DNA from: an uncultured Eubacteriales bacterium
GTDB lineage: Bacteria > Bacillota > Clostridia > Oscillospirales > Acutalibacteraceae
Direction of reading: 5' to 3'
DNA: 34,563 nt
NCBI GenBank assembly: GCA_900317025.1
Contig: ONFG01000025.1
Span: 1-34,563 of the forward strand
Of this stretch, positions 24,314 through 32,161 are shown piece after piece (the first letter of the stretch is position 1; each line of letters opens with the position of its first letter). The notes under the pieces were generated by a model. That model worked only from the letters and a program-made list of their open reading frames with translations, was not told the origin of the DNA and made no database searches. The translations under genes and the position numbers were made by a program.

Positions 24314-26605
24314 TCAGCTCATAGCGCCGTCATTGTCAAACAGCGACGATTCCTCGCCAATGTAAGAAAGGAAATTCTCGGCAAGCACCGGACGAGAGTA
24401 GATCTTGGTTATGATATCGTAATTCTCCTGAAGCCTTTCCACTGGGATCTCGGGGAGCGAAAGAAGCTTTTTCGTAAGGTCCTCATGGCTTAAAATGTAA
24501 GCATCGGGGATATCCGCCATGACCTCCCGGGAGCCTACGTTTTCCATGCAGAATACCGGCTTGCCGTTCATAACGCCTTCGATATACGGCATACCAAAGG
24601 AATGGTTAAGCGAGAAATCGACAACGGCGTCGTGATTTCTGATCTCCATCGGGCCGTCGGACGTCGGACCTTTGTAGGAGATGTAGTCGGTAAGCTCCTC
24701 TTCAACGAGAGTGTCAACGAACTCGTCGACAAGGTCGCCTGCACCGTAGACATCGATGATGATGCCTTCAATATCGTTGTCGCGCAGATATCTGCCGTAG
24801 GACAGAAGATTCTCGATATCGGGCTTTCTGTCTTCGCTGACTCTGAGCAAATAGATGCCTCTGTAGACAGGCTTTTCCTCTATCGGAAGGATCTCATCGC
24901 GAGGAACGGAGCGCGAAGACTCCAGGCAGTTACCCAAAACGAGGTGGGACTTGTAGTTAGTGAAGTTCTTATGCTTGATAAAGAGCTGCCTGTTGGATTC
25001 CGTTACGAATACGGCTTTTTCTATATCGCACTTGTTCAGCTCCGGCAGGATATCAGGGAATACGGTATCAAAGATCTCGACCGGGCAGTGGAAGAAATAG
25101 ATCTTGTTCTTGATGCTCTCGGAAGCCGCATCGTTCAGGAAGAGGTGAAGCGACTCTCTGGTCGAAATGACCGTCTCACTGTTGGTCTCATTCATCCACT
25201 TTGTAAGAGCATAGCCGGCGTAAGGCTTGAGATTAACGATATCCTTATCGTATTTCAAGTAAGAAAACAGATTCCTGCGGCGGTAGAAATGGCGCTTGAA
25301 CAGGTTGAGAGGGCTGTTTCTGTTTGCGTCGTAGAACGCGGCGAGGTTAAGAGCATAAGGCATCTTTCTGGGCTTGTAGCTCTTTTTAAGAGAAAGGAGC
25401 TGAACAAGATAGCCTCTCTCCAGCAGTGCCTCGGCCAGCGAACGCGTCGCGAATACCGTTCCGCCGATACCATAGAAGTTGTATCCGACAAACGTTACCT
25501 TATGATGCTGAACCGTGGAATAATGATCGTAGATCCTGTCAATATGCTTGCCGGAAAGAATATAATCAAAGTCGATCGTTTTCGGCATACGGGAGCGAAA
25601 AAACGGGTTTACTCCGTATTTCTCGTTAATGATCGTATCCAGAAGATCCTTCGGGCGCTTGATATTGTGCTCGTTGAGCTCTTCAACTGTGCAGTAAAGC
25701 TCTCTCTTGATGAGGTACTCGTCCATATCCGGCTGGAAAAGGATCACCGGCTTGTTCATCAGCGTGACGTCAAAGCCGACAGAGGAATAATCGGTAATGA
25801 GGACATCGCATCTTGCAAGCTCGTCCATAACGTCGATCTCGGACGCGTGTTCAAAAACAATGTGCGGATTGTCGATCTCGCCCTTCATTTCTTTGATCTT
25901 GTCATCATCAAAAAATTTGTGAACGCAGAGGACAAGATCGGTATTTGTCTTGTCTAGGTATTTAAGAAGCTTCGGATCGGTAATTACCTTTTTGATCTTC
26001 TTCATAAAGATGACGGTGGGGAAGTTTTCGCCAAAGTATTCGCGCCACGTCATGAACCAAAGGATCCTCTTATTCTCTTTTTTGTACTCCTTGAAGCGTT
26101 TGATAAGCTCGATATATCTCGGATGGAATTCTCCGTAATACATCTGATAGGGCTTAAAGTCGTGCTTTTCCTGGAAAATCGGCGCGATATGCTTGTTATA
26201 GTAAAGGAAATTGAAGAAGTTATTGTTGTAAGAAACGCCGGTATATCCGATCACCTTCATTGCAAGGGTACCGTGCTGAAGATAGATGATCGGCTTCTCC
26301 ATGGAAAGATCGAGCTTTTTAAAGCCTATCTGCTCCGGTCGGATATCGCGGTAGCTTTGAGATACAAAGAACATATCCGCCTTTACAAAAAGCTCAAGGT
26401 GCTTGATCGTATTTCTCCATATGACAAACTTTCTGTACGCCTTCGGCAGCGACTTGTAGCACTTCCTGTTAGGCTTATTGTCCTCCATGATAAAATACTT
26501 CTCTATGTCGTCGTCACGCTCTACTACATGACGCCACATATAATAGCTGTTATTGTTTGAGGTTGCTCCGAGATTTTCTCCGAAAAGCCAAATAAATCTA
26601 CCCAT
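24314..26605 (-). CDS. Two-domain enzyme: CDP-glycerol glycerophosphotransferase (TagF/TagB-like) fused to a GT4-like glycosyltransferase
   Basis: 763-residue protein. Residues about 1-365 are a teichoic-acid polymerase-type domain with YLQHGTLAMKVIG (His111) and CDVLITDYSSVGFDVTLMNKPVIL (given here as DYSS at 272-275 with the downstream Pro), the two conserved blocks of this family that bind CDP-glycerol or similar CDP-alditols. Residues about 368-763 resemble a GT-B glycosyltransferase: FVGYNFYGIGGTVFATRSLA at its start and FGMPYIEGVMNGKPV near the end, where GT4 enzymes have the nucleotide-sugar Glu. One chain may thus add both glycerol phosphate and sugar to a growing polymer. The gene follows Stealth by 60 nt. 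The substrates are inferred from the families; no signal peptide is seen, so action at the cytoplasmic membrane face is expected. Confidence 0.85.
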   Translation of the reverse strand: MGRFIWLFGENLGATSNNNSYYMWRHVVERDDDIEKYFIMEDNKPNRKCYKSLPKAYRKFVIWRNTIKHLELFVKADMFFVSQSYRDIRPEQIGFKKLDLSMEKPIIYLQHGTLAMKVIGYTGVSYNNNFFNFLYYNKHIAPIFQEKHDFKPYQMYYGEFHPRYIELIKRFKEYKKENKRILWFMTWREYFGENFPTVIFMKKIKKVITDPKLLKYLDKTNTDLVLCVHKFFDDDKIKEMKGEIDNPHIVFEHASEIDVMDELARCDVLITDYSSVGFDVTLMNKPVILFQPDMDEYLIKRELYCTVEELNEHNIKRPKDLLDTIINEKYGVNPFFRSRMPKTIDFDYILSGKHIDRIYDHYSTVQHHKVTFVGYNFYGIGGTVFATRSLAEALLERGYLVQLLSLKKSYKPRKMPYALNLAAFYDANRNSPLNLFKRHFYRRRNLFSYLKYDKDIVNLKPYAGYALTKWMNETNSETVISTRESLHLFLNDAASESIKNKIYFFHCPVEIFDTVFPDILPELNKCDIEKAVFVTESNRQLFIKHKNFTNYKSHLVLGNCLESSRSVPRDEILPIEEKPVYRGIYLLRVSEDRKPDIENLLSYGRYLRDNDIEGIIIDVYGAGDLVDEFVDTLVEEELTDYISYKGPTSDGPMEIRNHDAVVDFSLNHSFGMPYIEGVMNGKPVFCMENVGSREVMADIPDAYILSHEDLTKKLLSLPEIPVERLQENYDIITKIYSRPVLAENFLSYIGEESSLFDNDGAMS

Positions 26606-26665
26606 TGTATGATCCTTTCTTTTCTTCTGTTACCGAGCGGATCCTTCCGAACGGCGCTTCGTGAT

Positions 26666-27655
26666 TTATCTTTCAAAAGATGATTTTTCGGGAAGAAGAC
26701 GGTCAAAGCTTTCCAAAACCGCGTCCCTTATTTTTTCAAAATCAAAAGTCTTTTCTATATCGTTCAAGCATATCAGCCTGTGCCTTCCCGTTTCAACGGC
26801 TCTGCAGGCTTCGAGGTAATTCTCTTCCTTCAAATGGTAGCAGTTGCCGATCGAGACGCTCCTTGGAATGGCTTTGCCGTCTGCGAGCTGCCAGTATTTC
26901 ATGAGCCATTGGTTGACGTTGAGCTTCGATCTGAAGCGGCAGGAGCACGTTGCGTCGAGCACGTCGTATTCTTTTTCCCACACCGTTTCAAATGTGCTTT
27001 TCAAAAAGTTGCTCGACAGATGGTTGTAATACATTCCCGGGAACCACGGCCACATATTGAGCGCCGCCGTTTTGGTCACGCGCTTTATGCCGTTTGCGGG
27101 GCTGAACCATTTCGTGAAGTCCTTTTTCATGCAGACGTTCTTGTTGAAGTTGCTGTTGATAAGCTCCATGTCGTTGCCGTTGAAGGCGCCTGCACTGTCT
27201 TTGCGGAAGAATATGCAATCCATGGCGTATGTATCCATGGGGCGGCCGTCTTTGAAGAAGTCCCCGGGCTTCACGGGCGCCGTTACGAACATATCGTCGT
27301 TGAAGTAAACGAACTGCTCAGAAAGCCCCTTTATCCTGTGAAGATTAAGCTCGATCGTATGCGAATTGAAGGTCGGCAGGTACTTCTCCGGGATATAGTC
27401 GCGGTGGTTGACTATATTGAGCTTCGGGTTATCGGTATTGAGCCACTCGGGAATATGACCCCATGTGACGAAATGCACCTTGTTGACCCACGGAGCGAAT
27501 TTCTCGACGCCGCGAAACCAGAACTGGAGATTGTCCCAGTCGCGGAAGCGAACTTCCTTGTTATCGCCGGACGAGGGGTCATATTTACTTTTTTCTTCCA
27601 GCCACTTCGGGTCACTGCCGTCGACCCAGATCATGACGAAATCTATCTTTTCCAA
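26666..27655 (-). CDS. Stealth-family sugar-phosphate transferase
   Basis: Stealth proteins transfer hexose-1-phosphate to build phosphodiester-linked capsule or wall polymers. The conserved regions are in order: CR1 IDFVMIWVDGSDPKW (about residues 4-18), CR2 around FRGVEKFAPWVNKVHFVTWG and LPTFNSHTIE, with LSEQFVYFNDDMF (the acidic catalytic pair), then CR3 and CR4 further on, including NMWPWFPGMYYNHL. I choose TTG 27655, with GAGGGTG 6 nt upstream, giving 329 residues; the frame is open 29 codons further but those codons cover the leader region. It is the first gene of a three-gene operon with the TagF-like fusion and the acyltransferase. Confidence 0.9.
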   Translation of the reverse strand: MEKIDFVMIWVDGSDPKWLEEKSKYDPSSGDNKEVRFRDWDNLQFWFRGVEKFAPWVNKVHFVTWGHIPEWLNTDNPKLNIVNHRDYIPEKYLPTFNSHTIELNLHRIKGLSEQFVYFNDDMFVTAPVKPGDFFKDGRPMDTYAMDCIFFRKDSAGAFNGNDMELINSNFNKNVCMKKDFTKWFSPANGIKRVTKTAALNMWPWFPGMYYNHLSSNFLKSTFETVWEKEYDVLDATCSCRFRSKLNVNQWLMKYWQLADGKAIPRSVSIGNCYHLKEENYLEACRAVETGRHRLICLNDIEKTFDFEKIRDAVLESFDRLLPEKSSFER

Positions 27656-27732
27656 AAAACACACCCTCGCTCTCAAAGTAAGGCTCTGCGGATCCGCCTT
27701 GATCCGATACGTATATACTATTCGCTGATCAT

Positions 27733-27761
27733 ATTTTAACATATTGCCGAATCATTAACAA
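27733..27761 (-). promoter_or_regulatory. Predicted promoter of the Stealth operon
   Basis: Minus strand TTGTTA (27756-27761), 17 bp, TAAAAT (27733-27738), about 75 nt before the TTG start. A TTGACA a few bases further upstream is too far from the -10 to pair with it. Confidence 0.5.
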
Positions 27762-27957
27762 GTGTCAAAAACTACAAGAAATTAGCCGTTTTTCACAGAA
27801 ATATCATCTTAAATTCAGCAAAAGCGATAAATGAACGTTGGTCATGCAACACCTTCTGCCCGTCTAACGATAGTGTGCAGCAGTCGGCGCAGAGACCGGC
27901 TGACCTTAACGATAAACTAAAATCGGAACTGCCTTCAGGCGCTTGCCTGCCGCAGGC
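27762..27957. other. Intergenic stretch between divergent operons
   Basis: The gap between the Stealth gene and the DUF218 gene is about 350 bp. Apart from the two promoters it contains a small GCCTG/CAGGC hairpin near 27944-27956 and a T-rich end. I see no reading frame with a ribosome site and no RNA gene. Confidence 0.5.
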
Positions 27958-27985
27958 TTGATTTTTGGGGTGAGTTTGGTATAAT
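27958..27985 (+). promoter_or_regulatory. Predicted promoter of the DUF218 gene
   Basis: TTGATT (27958-27963), 16 bp, TATAAT (27980-27985). The -10 is embedded in GAGTTTGGTATAATA, which resembles the right end of the small element at 23071-23223. Confidence 0.55.
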
Positions 27986-28012
27986 ATAGAAAAAGGATTC
28001 GGAGTGAATATT

Positions 28013-28825
28013 GTGAAAAAGGAAAAAGAGAAGAAACACAAAGAAAAGAACGGAAGGGGGCTGCGTATCATGTATATCGTGCTTGGCTGCGTGTTCGCGG
28101 TACTGTTTGCACTTTTTGCGCTGCCGATACTCGGGTATGTCCTCAATATTGGCAACATTCTCGGCATGGCGTTCTGCGGTATTATGATGTTTTTAACATT
28201 CGGACATAAATATGTGGAAAAGCTTGTCGGCACAATGAAGGAGAACGTTTTCGGAAGGATAGTCGTTTACGCCGTGCCGGTCGTGTTCCTGCTCGGAGTA
28301 GTGTATATCGGGTTTCTTACGTCGCTCATCGTTACCGCCGACAGAAAGCCGCCCGAGGAAGACGCCACCGTTATCGTTCTCGGCTGCCAGGTAAGAGGCG
28401 ACCACCCGTCGCTCATGCTATGGCAGAGAATCTGCACCGCGGCAGACTACCTCGAGGAACACCCCGACGCCGTTTGCATCGTCTCAGGCGGCAAGGGCAA
28501 CGACGAACAGATAAGCGAGGCTCAGTGTATGTTTGACCACCTCACCGCGAAGGGCATCAGCGCCGACCGCGTATATATAGAGGACAGATCGACGAATACC
28601 GTCGAGAACATCGCATTCAGCAAGGAGATAATCGAGCGCGAGGGCATGAGCACAAACACAGCGATCGTGACGGACATCTTCCACGAGTACAGGGCTTCCC
28701 GCATCGTTGAAAACGCAGGGCTTTCGTGCGGCAGCGTGCCGGCGGGCGTTTCGTGGTATCTGCTGCCGACGTTCTATGTAAGGGAGCTAGTGGCGATCAC
28801 GGCAGTGTTTCTGGGCCTTGCGTGA
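28013..28825 (+). CDS. YdcF/SanA-like DUF218 membrane protein
   Basis: About 270 residues. A lysine-rich start is followed by two or three membrane helices (about 17-60 and 84-106), then a DUF218 domain beginning DATVIVLGCQVRGD, with VCIVSGGKGNDEQISEAQCM, IEDRSTNTVENIAFSK and IVTDIFHEYRA, the conserved blocks of the family. DUF218 proteins are linked to envelope barrier function and cell-wall precursors, but their reaction is unknown. Start choice: GTG 28013 has GGAG 8 nt upstream and a leader of about 20 nt; GTG 28004 is an in-frame alternative three codons earlier. The next gene, pncC, begins 27 nt after its stop. Confidence 0.88.
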   Translation: MKKEKEKKHKEKNGRGLRIMYIVLGCVFAVLFALFALPILGYVLNIGNILGMAFCGIMMFLTFGHKYVEKLVGTMKENVFGRIVVYAVPVVFLLGVVYIGFLTSLIVTADRKPPEEDATVIVLGCQVRGDHPSLMLWQRICTAADYLEEHPDAVCIVSGGKGNDEQISEAQCMFDHLTAKGISADRVYIEDRSTNTVENIAFSKEIIEREGMSTNTAIVTDIFHEYRASRIVENAGLSCGSVPAGVSWYLLPTFYVRELVAITAVFLGLA

Positions 28826-28852
28826 ATTTATTACTGAAAGGAAGAATAGAAT

Positions 28853-29338
28853 ATGACCGTTCAGGAAAGGCTTGTCAGGCTGCTTGCGGAGAAAAATATG
28901 ACGATCGCCGCGGCGGAAAGCTGCACGGGCGGAATGATCTCTCAGATGATAACGGACGTTTCGGGAGCAAGCGCCGTTTTTGAGCTTGGCGTCTGCTCTT
29001 ATTCAAACAGGATAAAGATGAGCGTGCTGGGCGTTGCGCCGGAGACTATCGAAAAATTCACCGAGCTGAGCCTTCAAACAGCCGAGGAAATGGCAAAGGG
29101 CGTAAGGGCGATCTCGGGTGCAGACATCGCCGTAAGCACAACGGGCGTTGCGGGTCCGACGGGCGGCTCTGCCGATAACCCCGTAGGTACCGTTTACATC
29201 GCTCTCGCCCAAGCCGGCGGCATTGTTTCCGAGAAGGTGAACTTCAACGAAGACGACATAAACGACCGCGAGCTTATCCGCCGGCGCTGTGCGGAGTATG
29301 TGCTTGAAAAAGCGGCAAAGCTTACAGAAGGCTGCTGA
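28853..29338 (+). CDS. pncC: CinA-family nicotinamide-nucleotide amidohydrolase PncC
   Basis: 161-residue stand-alone C-terminal domain of CinA, which deamidates nicotinamide mononucleotide back to nicotinic acid mononucleotide for NAD recycling. Key motifs are AAAESCTGGMISQMITDVSG (about residues 19-38), GVCSYSNRIKMSVLGV and STTGVAGPTGGSADNPVGTV. The N-terminal CinA domain is absent, as in other PncC proteins. It lies 27 nt after the DUF218 gene and is probably co-transcribed with it. NAD salvage is of interest here because the NAD synthetase gene in this window is damaged. Confidence 0.93.
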   Translation: MTVQERLVRLLAEKNMTIAAAESCTGGMISQMITDVSGASAVFELGVCSYSNRIKMSVLGVAPETIEKFTELSLQTAEEMAKGVRAISGADIAVSTTGVAGPTGGSADNPVGTVYIALAQAGGIVSEKVNFNEDDINDRELIRRRCAEYVLEKAAKLTEGC

Positions 29339-29358
29339 AAATGGTTACAACATTGATG

Positions 29359-29387
29359 TTGAAAATCTCTCGTTTTTTTGGTATATT
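29359..29387 (+). promoter_or_regulatory. Predicted promoter of the CrtO-like gene and rsmE
   Basis: TTGAAA (29359-29364), 17 bp, TATATT (29382-29387), about 43 nt before the GTG at 29430. Confidence 0.55.
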
Positions 29388-29429
29388 AGTATTCGTAAAA
29401 ATATCGGGATCATGAAAGGGGTGAGCGCA

Positions 29430-29969
29430 GTGCTGAGAAGCAGCGGTCTGGGAATATCCTTGTTTATCAACATCATAATAATATGCCTTTGGTACTTCCT
29501 GTCGTATGTCATTTCGGGACACATCGGCTCGAAGCACACCGACTACCGCAAATTCCCCTACCGCATAAAAGGCTTTGAAAAGCGCGGCGGGTTTTACACC
29601 GACAATTTCGCGATCGATTCATGGTATCGCCTACTCCCGACAAAATACAACCGCATTGGCATAACGCCGAACAAGCTAAAGCGTGAAGACTCGCTCACGA
29701 TAAAGGAGTATCTCGGCGTTACGTGCCGCAGCGAGCTGTGGGCGCTCATCAACTGCTTTTATATAGTCTGCGCAGCGATACTCGACGCGCCGTACCTCGC
29801 GTTCATACTCGGTATGCTTGTGATCCTCGCGAACCTGCCGTTTATTGCGGGCAGCCGCTACTGCCGCTGCCTGATCCTCAACGAGCTTGTCAGCAAGCGC
29901 AAGGAGCTTGAAAAGCAGAGCAAGCTCGCGTTCGAGACGCCTAACGTTTTCGAGCTGGATATTTTCTGA
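29430..29969 (+). CDS. Membrane protein resembling glycosyl-4,4'-diaponeurosporenoate acyltransferase (CrtO-like)
   Basis: 179-residue protein from the GTG at 29430, which has AAAGGGG about 8 nt upstream; ATG 29412 is in frame but lacks a good ribosome site. It has an N-terminal helix (LGISLFINIIIICLWYFLSY, about 6-25), a polar middle with WYRLLPTKYNRIG and KLKREDSLTIKEYLGVTCRSEL, and two helices before NLPFIAGSRYCRCLILNEL. The pattern of a Cys-Arg-x-Glu motif followed by membrane helices and NLPFI...RY.R matches the CrtO acyltransferase family. No carotenoid genes are present, so the substrate is probably another lipid or glycolipid. The similarity is by eye and moderate. Confidence 0.65.
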   Translation: MLRSSGLGISLFINIIIICLWYFLSYVISGHIGSKHTDYRKFPYRIKGFEKRGGFYTDNFAIDSWYRLLPTKYNRIGITPNKLKREDSLTIKEYLGVTCRSELWALINCFYIVCAAILDAPYLAFILGMLVILANLPFIAGSRYCRCLILNELVSKRKELEKQSKLAFETPNVFELDIF

Positions 29970-29983
29970 TAAAGGGGCTTTTT

Positions 29984-30748
29984 ATGGCTTGGTTTTTTAC
30001 TGACAGCGTCGATAAACCGCTGCACACGATAACGGGCGAGAACGCCCGCCACATCTCCCGCTCGCTTCGCATGAAGCCCGGAGAGGAGCTGACCATCTGC
30101 GACGGCGATGGAGTTCGCCACGACTGCGCCGTCGAGAGCATCGACTCCGAAAGCGTAACGGTGAGCGTTAAAAGCTCCCGCCCCTGCGAAAACGAACCGG
30201 ACAGGCAGGTAACGCTCTATCAGGCTCTGACGAAGGGCGAAAAGATGGAGTTCATAATCCAGAAGGCAGTTGAGCTGGGAGCTTCGGAGATCGTACCGGT
30301 GCTAAGCGCAAGATGCGTTTCGCGCCCCGACGAGAAGTCGATGAAGAAGAAGCTCGAACGCTGGAACAAGATAGCGCTCCAGGCGGCGATGCAGTCGCGC
30401 AGAGGGATAGTCCCGAAGGTCGTGCCGCTTCTGACGTTTGAACAGGCGGCAAAGAGCGCGGGCAGCAGCGCCGTTATATGCTACGAGCTGGGCGGTTGCC
30501 CGATCGGGGAAGCGCCGCAGCTTGCGAGCGGCGATATCTCGCTCTTTATCGGCAGCGAGGGCGGCTTTGAGCGCTCGGAGGTCGATCTTATTTTTGCCGG
30601 CGGCGGCACCGCCGTAACGCTCGGCAACAGGATACTTCGAGCCGAAACTGCGCCGCTTGCGGCACTCTCGATCATAATGTACGTAACCGGCAACATGAAC
30701 GGCAGCACCAGCCGCCCCGAACCCTCGGGCGGCGACTGGAGAGACTAA
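29984..30748 (+). CDS. rsmE: 16S rRNA (uracil(1498)-N3)-methyltransferase RsmE
   Basis: SPOUT-fold methyltransferase for U1498 of 16S rRNA. The 254-residue protein has an N-terminal PUA-like domain (about 1-75; HISRSLRMKPGEELTICDGDG), then the SPOUT domain with LYQALTKGEKMEFIIQKAVELG, the SAM-knot sequence LFIGSEGGFERSEVDL and the C-terminal TLGNRILRAETAPLAALS. It begins 14 nt after the CrtO-like gene and is closed by a perfect terminator. Confidence 0.97.
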   Translation: MAWFFTDSVDKPLHTITGENARHISRSLRMKPGEELTICDGDGVRHDCAVESIDSESVTVSVKSSRPCENEPDRQVTLYQALTKGEKMEFIIQKAVELGASEIVPVLSARCVSRPDEKSMKKKLERWNKIALQAAMQSRRGIVPKVVPLLTFEQAAKSAGSSAVICYELGGCPIGEAPQLASGDISLFIGSEGGFERSEVDLIFAGGGTAVTLGNRILRAETAPLAALSIIMYVTGNMNGSTSRPEPSGGDWRD

Positions 30749-30754
30749 TAAAAT

Positions 30755-30783
30755 AAAAGGCAGCACGCTTTGTGCTGCCTTTT
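30755..30783. terminator. Bidirectional terminator between rsmE and the VanY-like gene
   Basis: A perfect 12-bp inverted repeat (30755-30766 with 30772-30783) of the form AAAAGGCAGCAC, with an A-run on one side and T-run on the other, serving both convergent genes. Confidence 0.92.
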
Positions 30784-30792
30784 ATTTATGTG

Positions 30793-32127
30793 TTATTCCT
30801 CATAGGAGGAAGCCGTTCCGTCGTTGTACTCGTCGTAGTAGTCTACATAGTCGAAGCGGCTTTCGTAGTTCTCCTCGTCGCTCTCGGAGTCGCCTTCGTC
30901 TTCGTCCCAGAACGGGTCGGACTCCCAGTTGCCGTTGCTGTCGCCGTCGGAAGACGTGTCGGTATCTCTGCCGGGGTCTGTCGTCAGGTCGTAGTCCTTG
31001 AAGTCTGCAATGACGAGCGATGAGTTATCGAAGCTCCAGTCGGTGCGCGCCTTTGTAAGCAGACTGTTGGACGAATCGTTCGTTACGTCTACCGTAACGA
31101 TGAAGCCGTCAATATTGTTTCCCGAAACGGTGTAGGGGCATTTCTTTGAATCGGCGGGAACGGGAACGTCGGTGTTGTTGAAGGCGTCGAGTCTGGGAAT
31201 GTAGAAGACCACCCATTTACCCTTGCTGCCCTTGTCGATAAGCAGCGGACCCTTGTCGAAGGTGTAGTCCTTTATGCCCTCGATGTACTCCTCAAAGCAA
31301 AGCTTGTGATCCTTTATGAACGTCGCGTGAGGAACGCCGACATAGCGGAAATGCCACGCCTCGTAGCCAATGCCGGTGATATTCGTCTTGTCGTCGGGGT
31401 AGCGCAGGATAAAGCCGTAATCCTGGCAGTTGTCAGAGAGCCACGCAAACTGACCCTCGCCGTCAAGCTCGATCATCTCGCCCGAGTAGTTGTATGCTGC
31501 CGTATCGAAGCAGTAGCCCGTCTGGTGCTCAGAGAATCCCGGAACCGCAACGTAATATGCCGTCGACTGCACGCCCGTCGACTTGACCGACTCGTTGTAG
31601 ATCTTAGTCTGGGCGTCCTTGCTTCTGTAGGAGCTGGAGATAAGTATCGAGGTGCTGCCCTCCGATTTCTGGAATGCGTCGAAGAACGAATTGATCGGCT
31701 CTACGATGGACTCGTTTATAAACATATCGTCGTCCTTAACGCCGATAGAGGAGCTTGCGTTGTCGTAGATATTTACGAGATTCTCGCCGTCGATCATCGA
31801 CTGGAACTGATAGTTGACAAGGATCAGCGGACCCTTGAAAACGTCTTCGTTGAGAACGGAGATCAGTCGGTAATCGCTCGGGAGATTGCTCTTTTCCTCA
31901 TACGCGTTCGGGGAAACAGCCCGGGAGCTTAGCCCCGAGGTCGAGCCGCTCGACGAATCGGAAGCCGCCGATGATTCCGTGTCGGTGGTTTTGGCAGGAG
32001 TTTTGCCGCTGCCCGCGTTTATGTTATGCCCGGAAACAAGCATTGTCGCAATGCCCGATATGAATATTATCAGAACGATCAATGCCAGAAAACCGCTCGG
32101 TATCGACACCTTGTCTGCTTTTTTCAT
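30793..32127 (-). CDS. Membrane-anchored D-alanyl-D-alanine carboxypeptidase, VanY/M15B family
   Basis: 444-residue protein with one N-terminal membrane anchor (about 12-33), a Ser/Thr-rich linker (40-75), and a zinc carboxypeptidase domain (about 95-285). The zinc-ligand motif SEHQTGYCFD (His201, Asp208) and ExWHFRYVG (Glu256, His259) are intact. It trims the terminal D-Ala of peptidoglycan stems. A further region (about 285-375) of unknown fold and an extreme acidic tail (about 376-444, nearly all Asp, Glu, Ser, Tyr, Gly) follow. The tail is unusual for the family. It lies 34 nt after tyrS and is probably on its transcript. There are no other van genes nearby, so glycopeptide resistance is not implied. 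Confidence 0.9.
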   Translation of the reverse strand: MKKADKVSIPSGFLALIVLIIFISGIATMLVSGHNINAGSGKTPAKTTDTESSAASDSSSGSTSGLSSRAVSPNAYEEKSNLPSDYRLISVLNEDVFKGPLILVNYQFQSMIDGENLVNIYDNASSSIGVKDDDMFINESIVEPINSFFDAFQKSEGSTSILISSSYRSKDAQTKIYNESVKSTGVQSTAYYVAVPGFSEHQTGYCFDTAAYNYSGEMIELDGEGQFAWLSDNCQDYGFILRYPDDKTNITGIGYEAWHFRYVGVPHATFIKDHKLCFEEYIEGIKDYTFDKGPLLIDKGSKGKWVVFYIPRLDAFNNTDVPVPADSKKCPYTVSGNNIDGFIVTVDVTNDSSNSLLTKARTDWSFDNSSLVIADFKDYDLTTDPGRDTDTSSDGDSNGNWESDPFWDEDEGDSESDEENYESRFDYVDYYDEYNDGTASSYEE

Positions 32128-32161
32128 AGTCGTGCCTCCTTTTGCGTTTGTTGATTATTTA

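Noticed and set aside
24602-25957. A 451-codon plus-strand open frame inside the TagF/GT4 fusion gene
   Set aside because: It is a shadow of a well-supported minus-strand gene, with no start signals and no family resemblance.
26780-27739. A 319-codon plus-strand open frame across the Stealth gene
   Set aside because: The Stealth motifs on the minus strand are unmistakable; the plus frame has no supporting signal.
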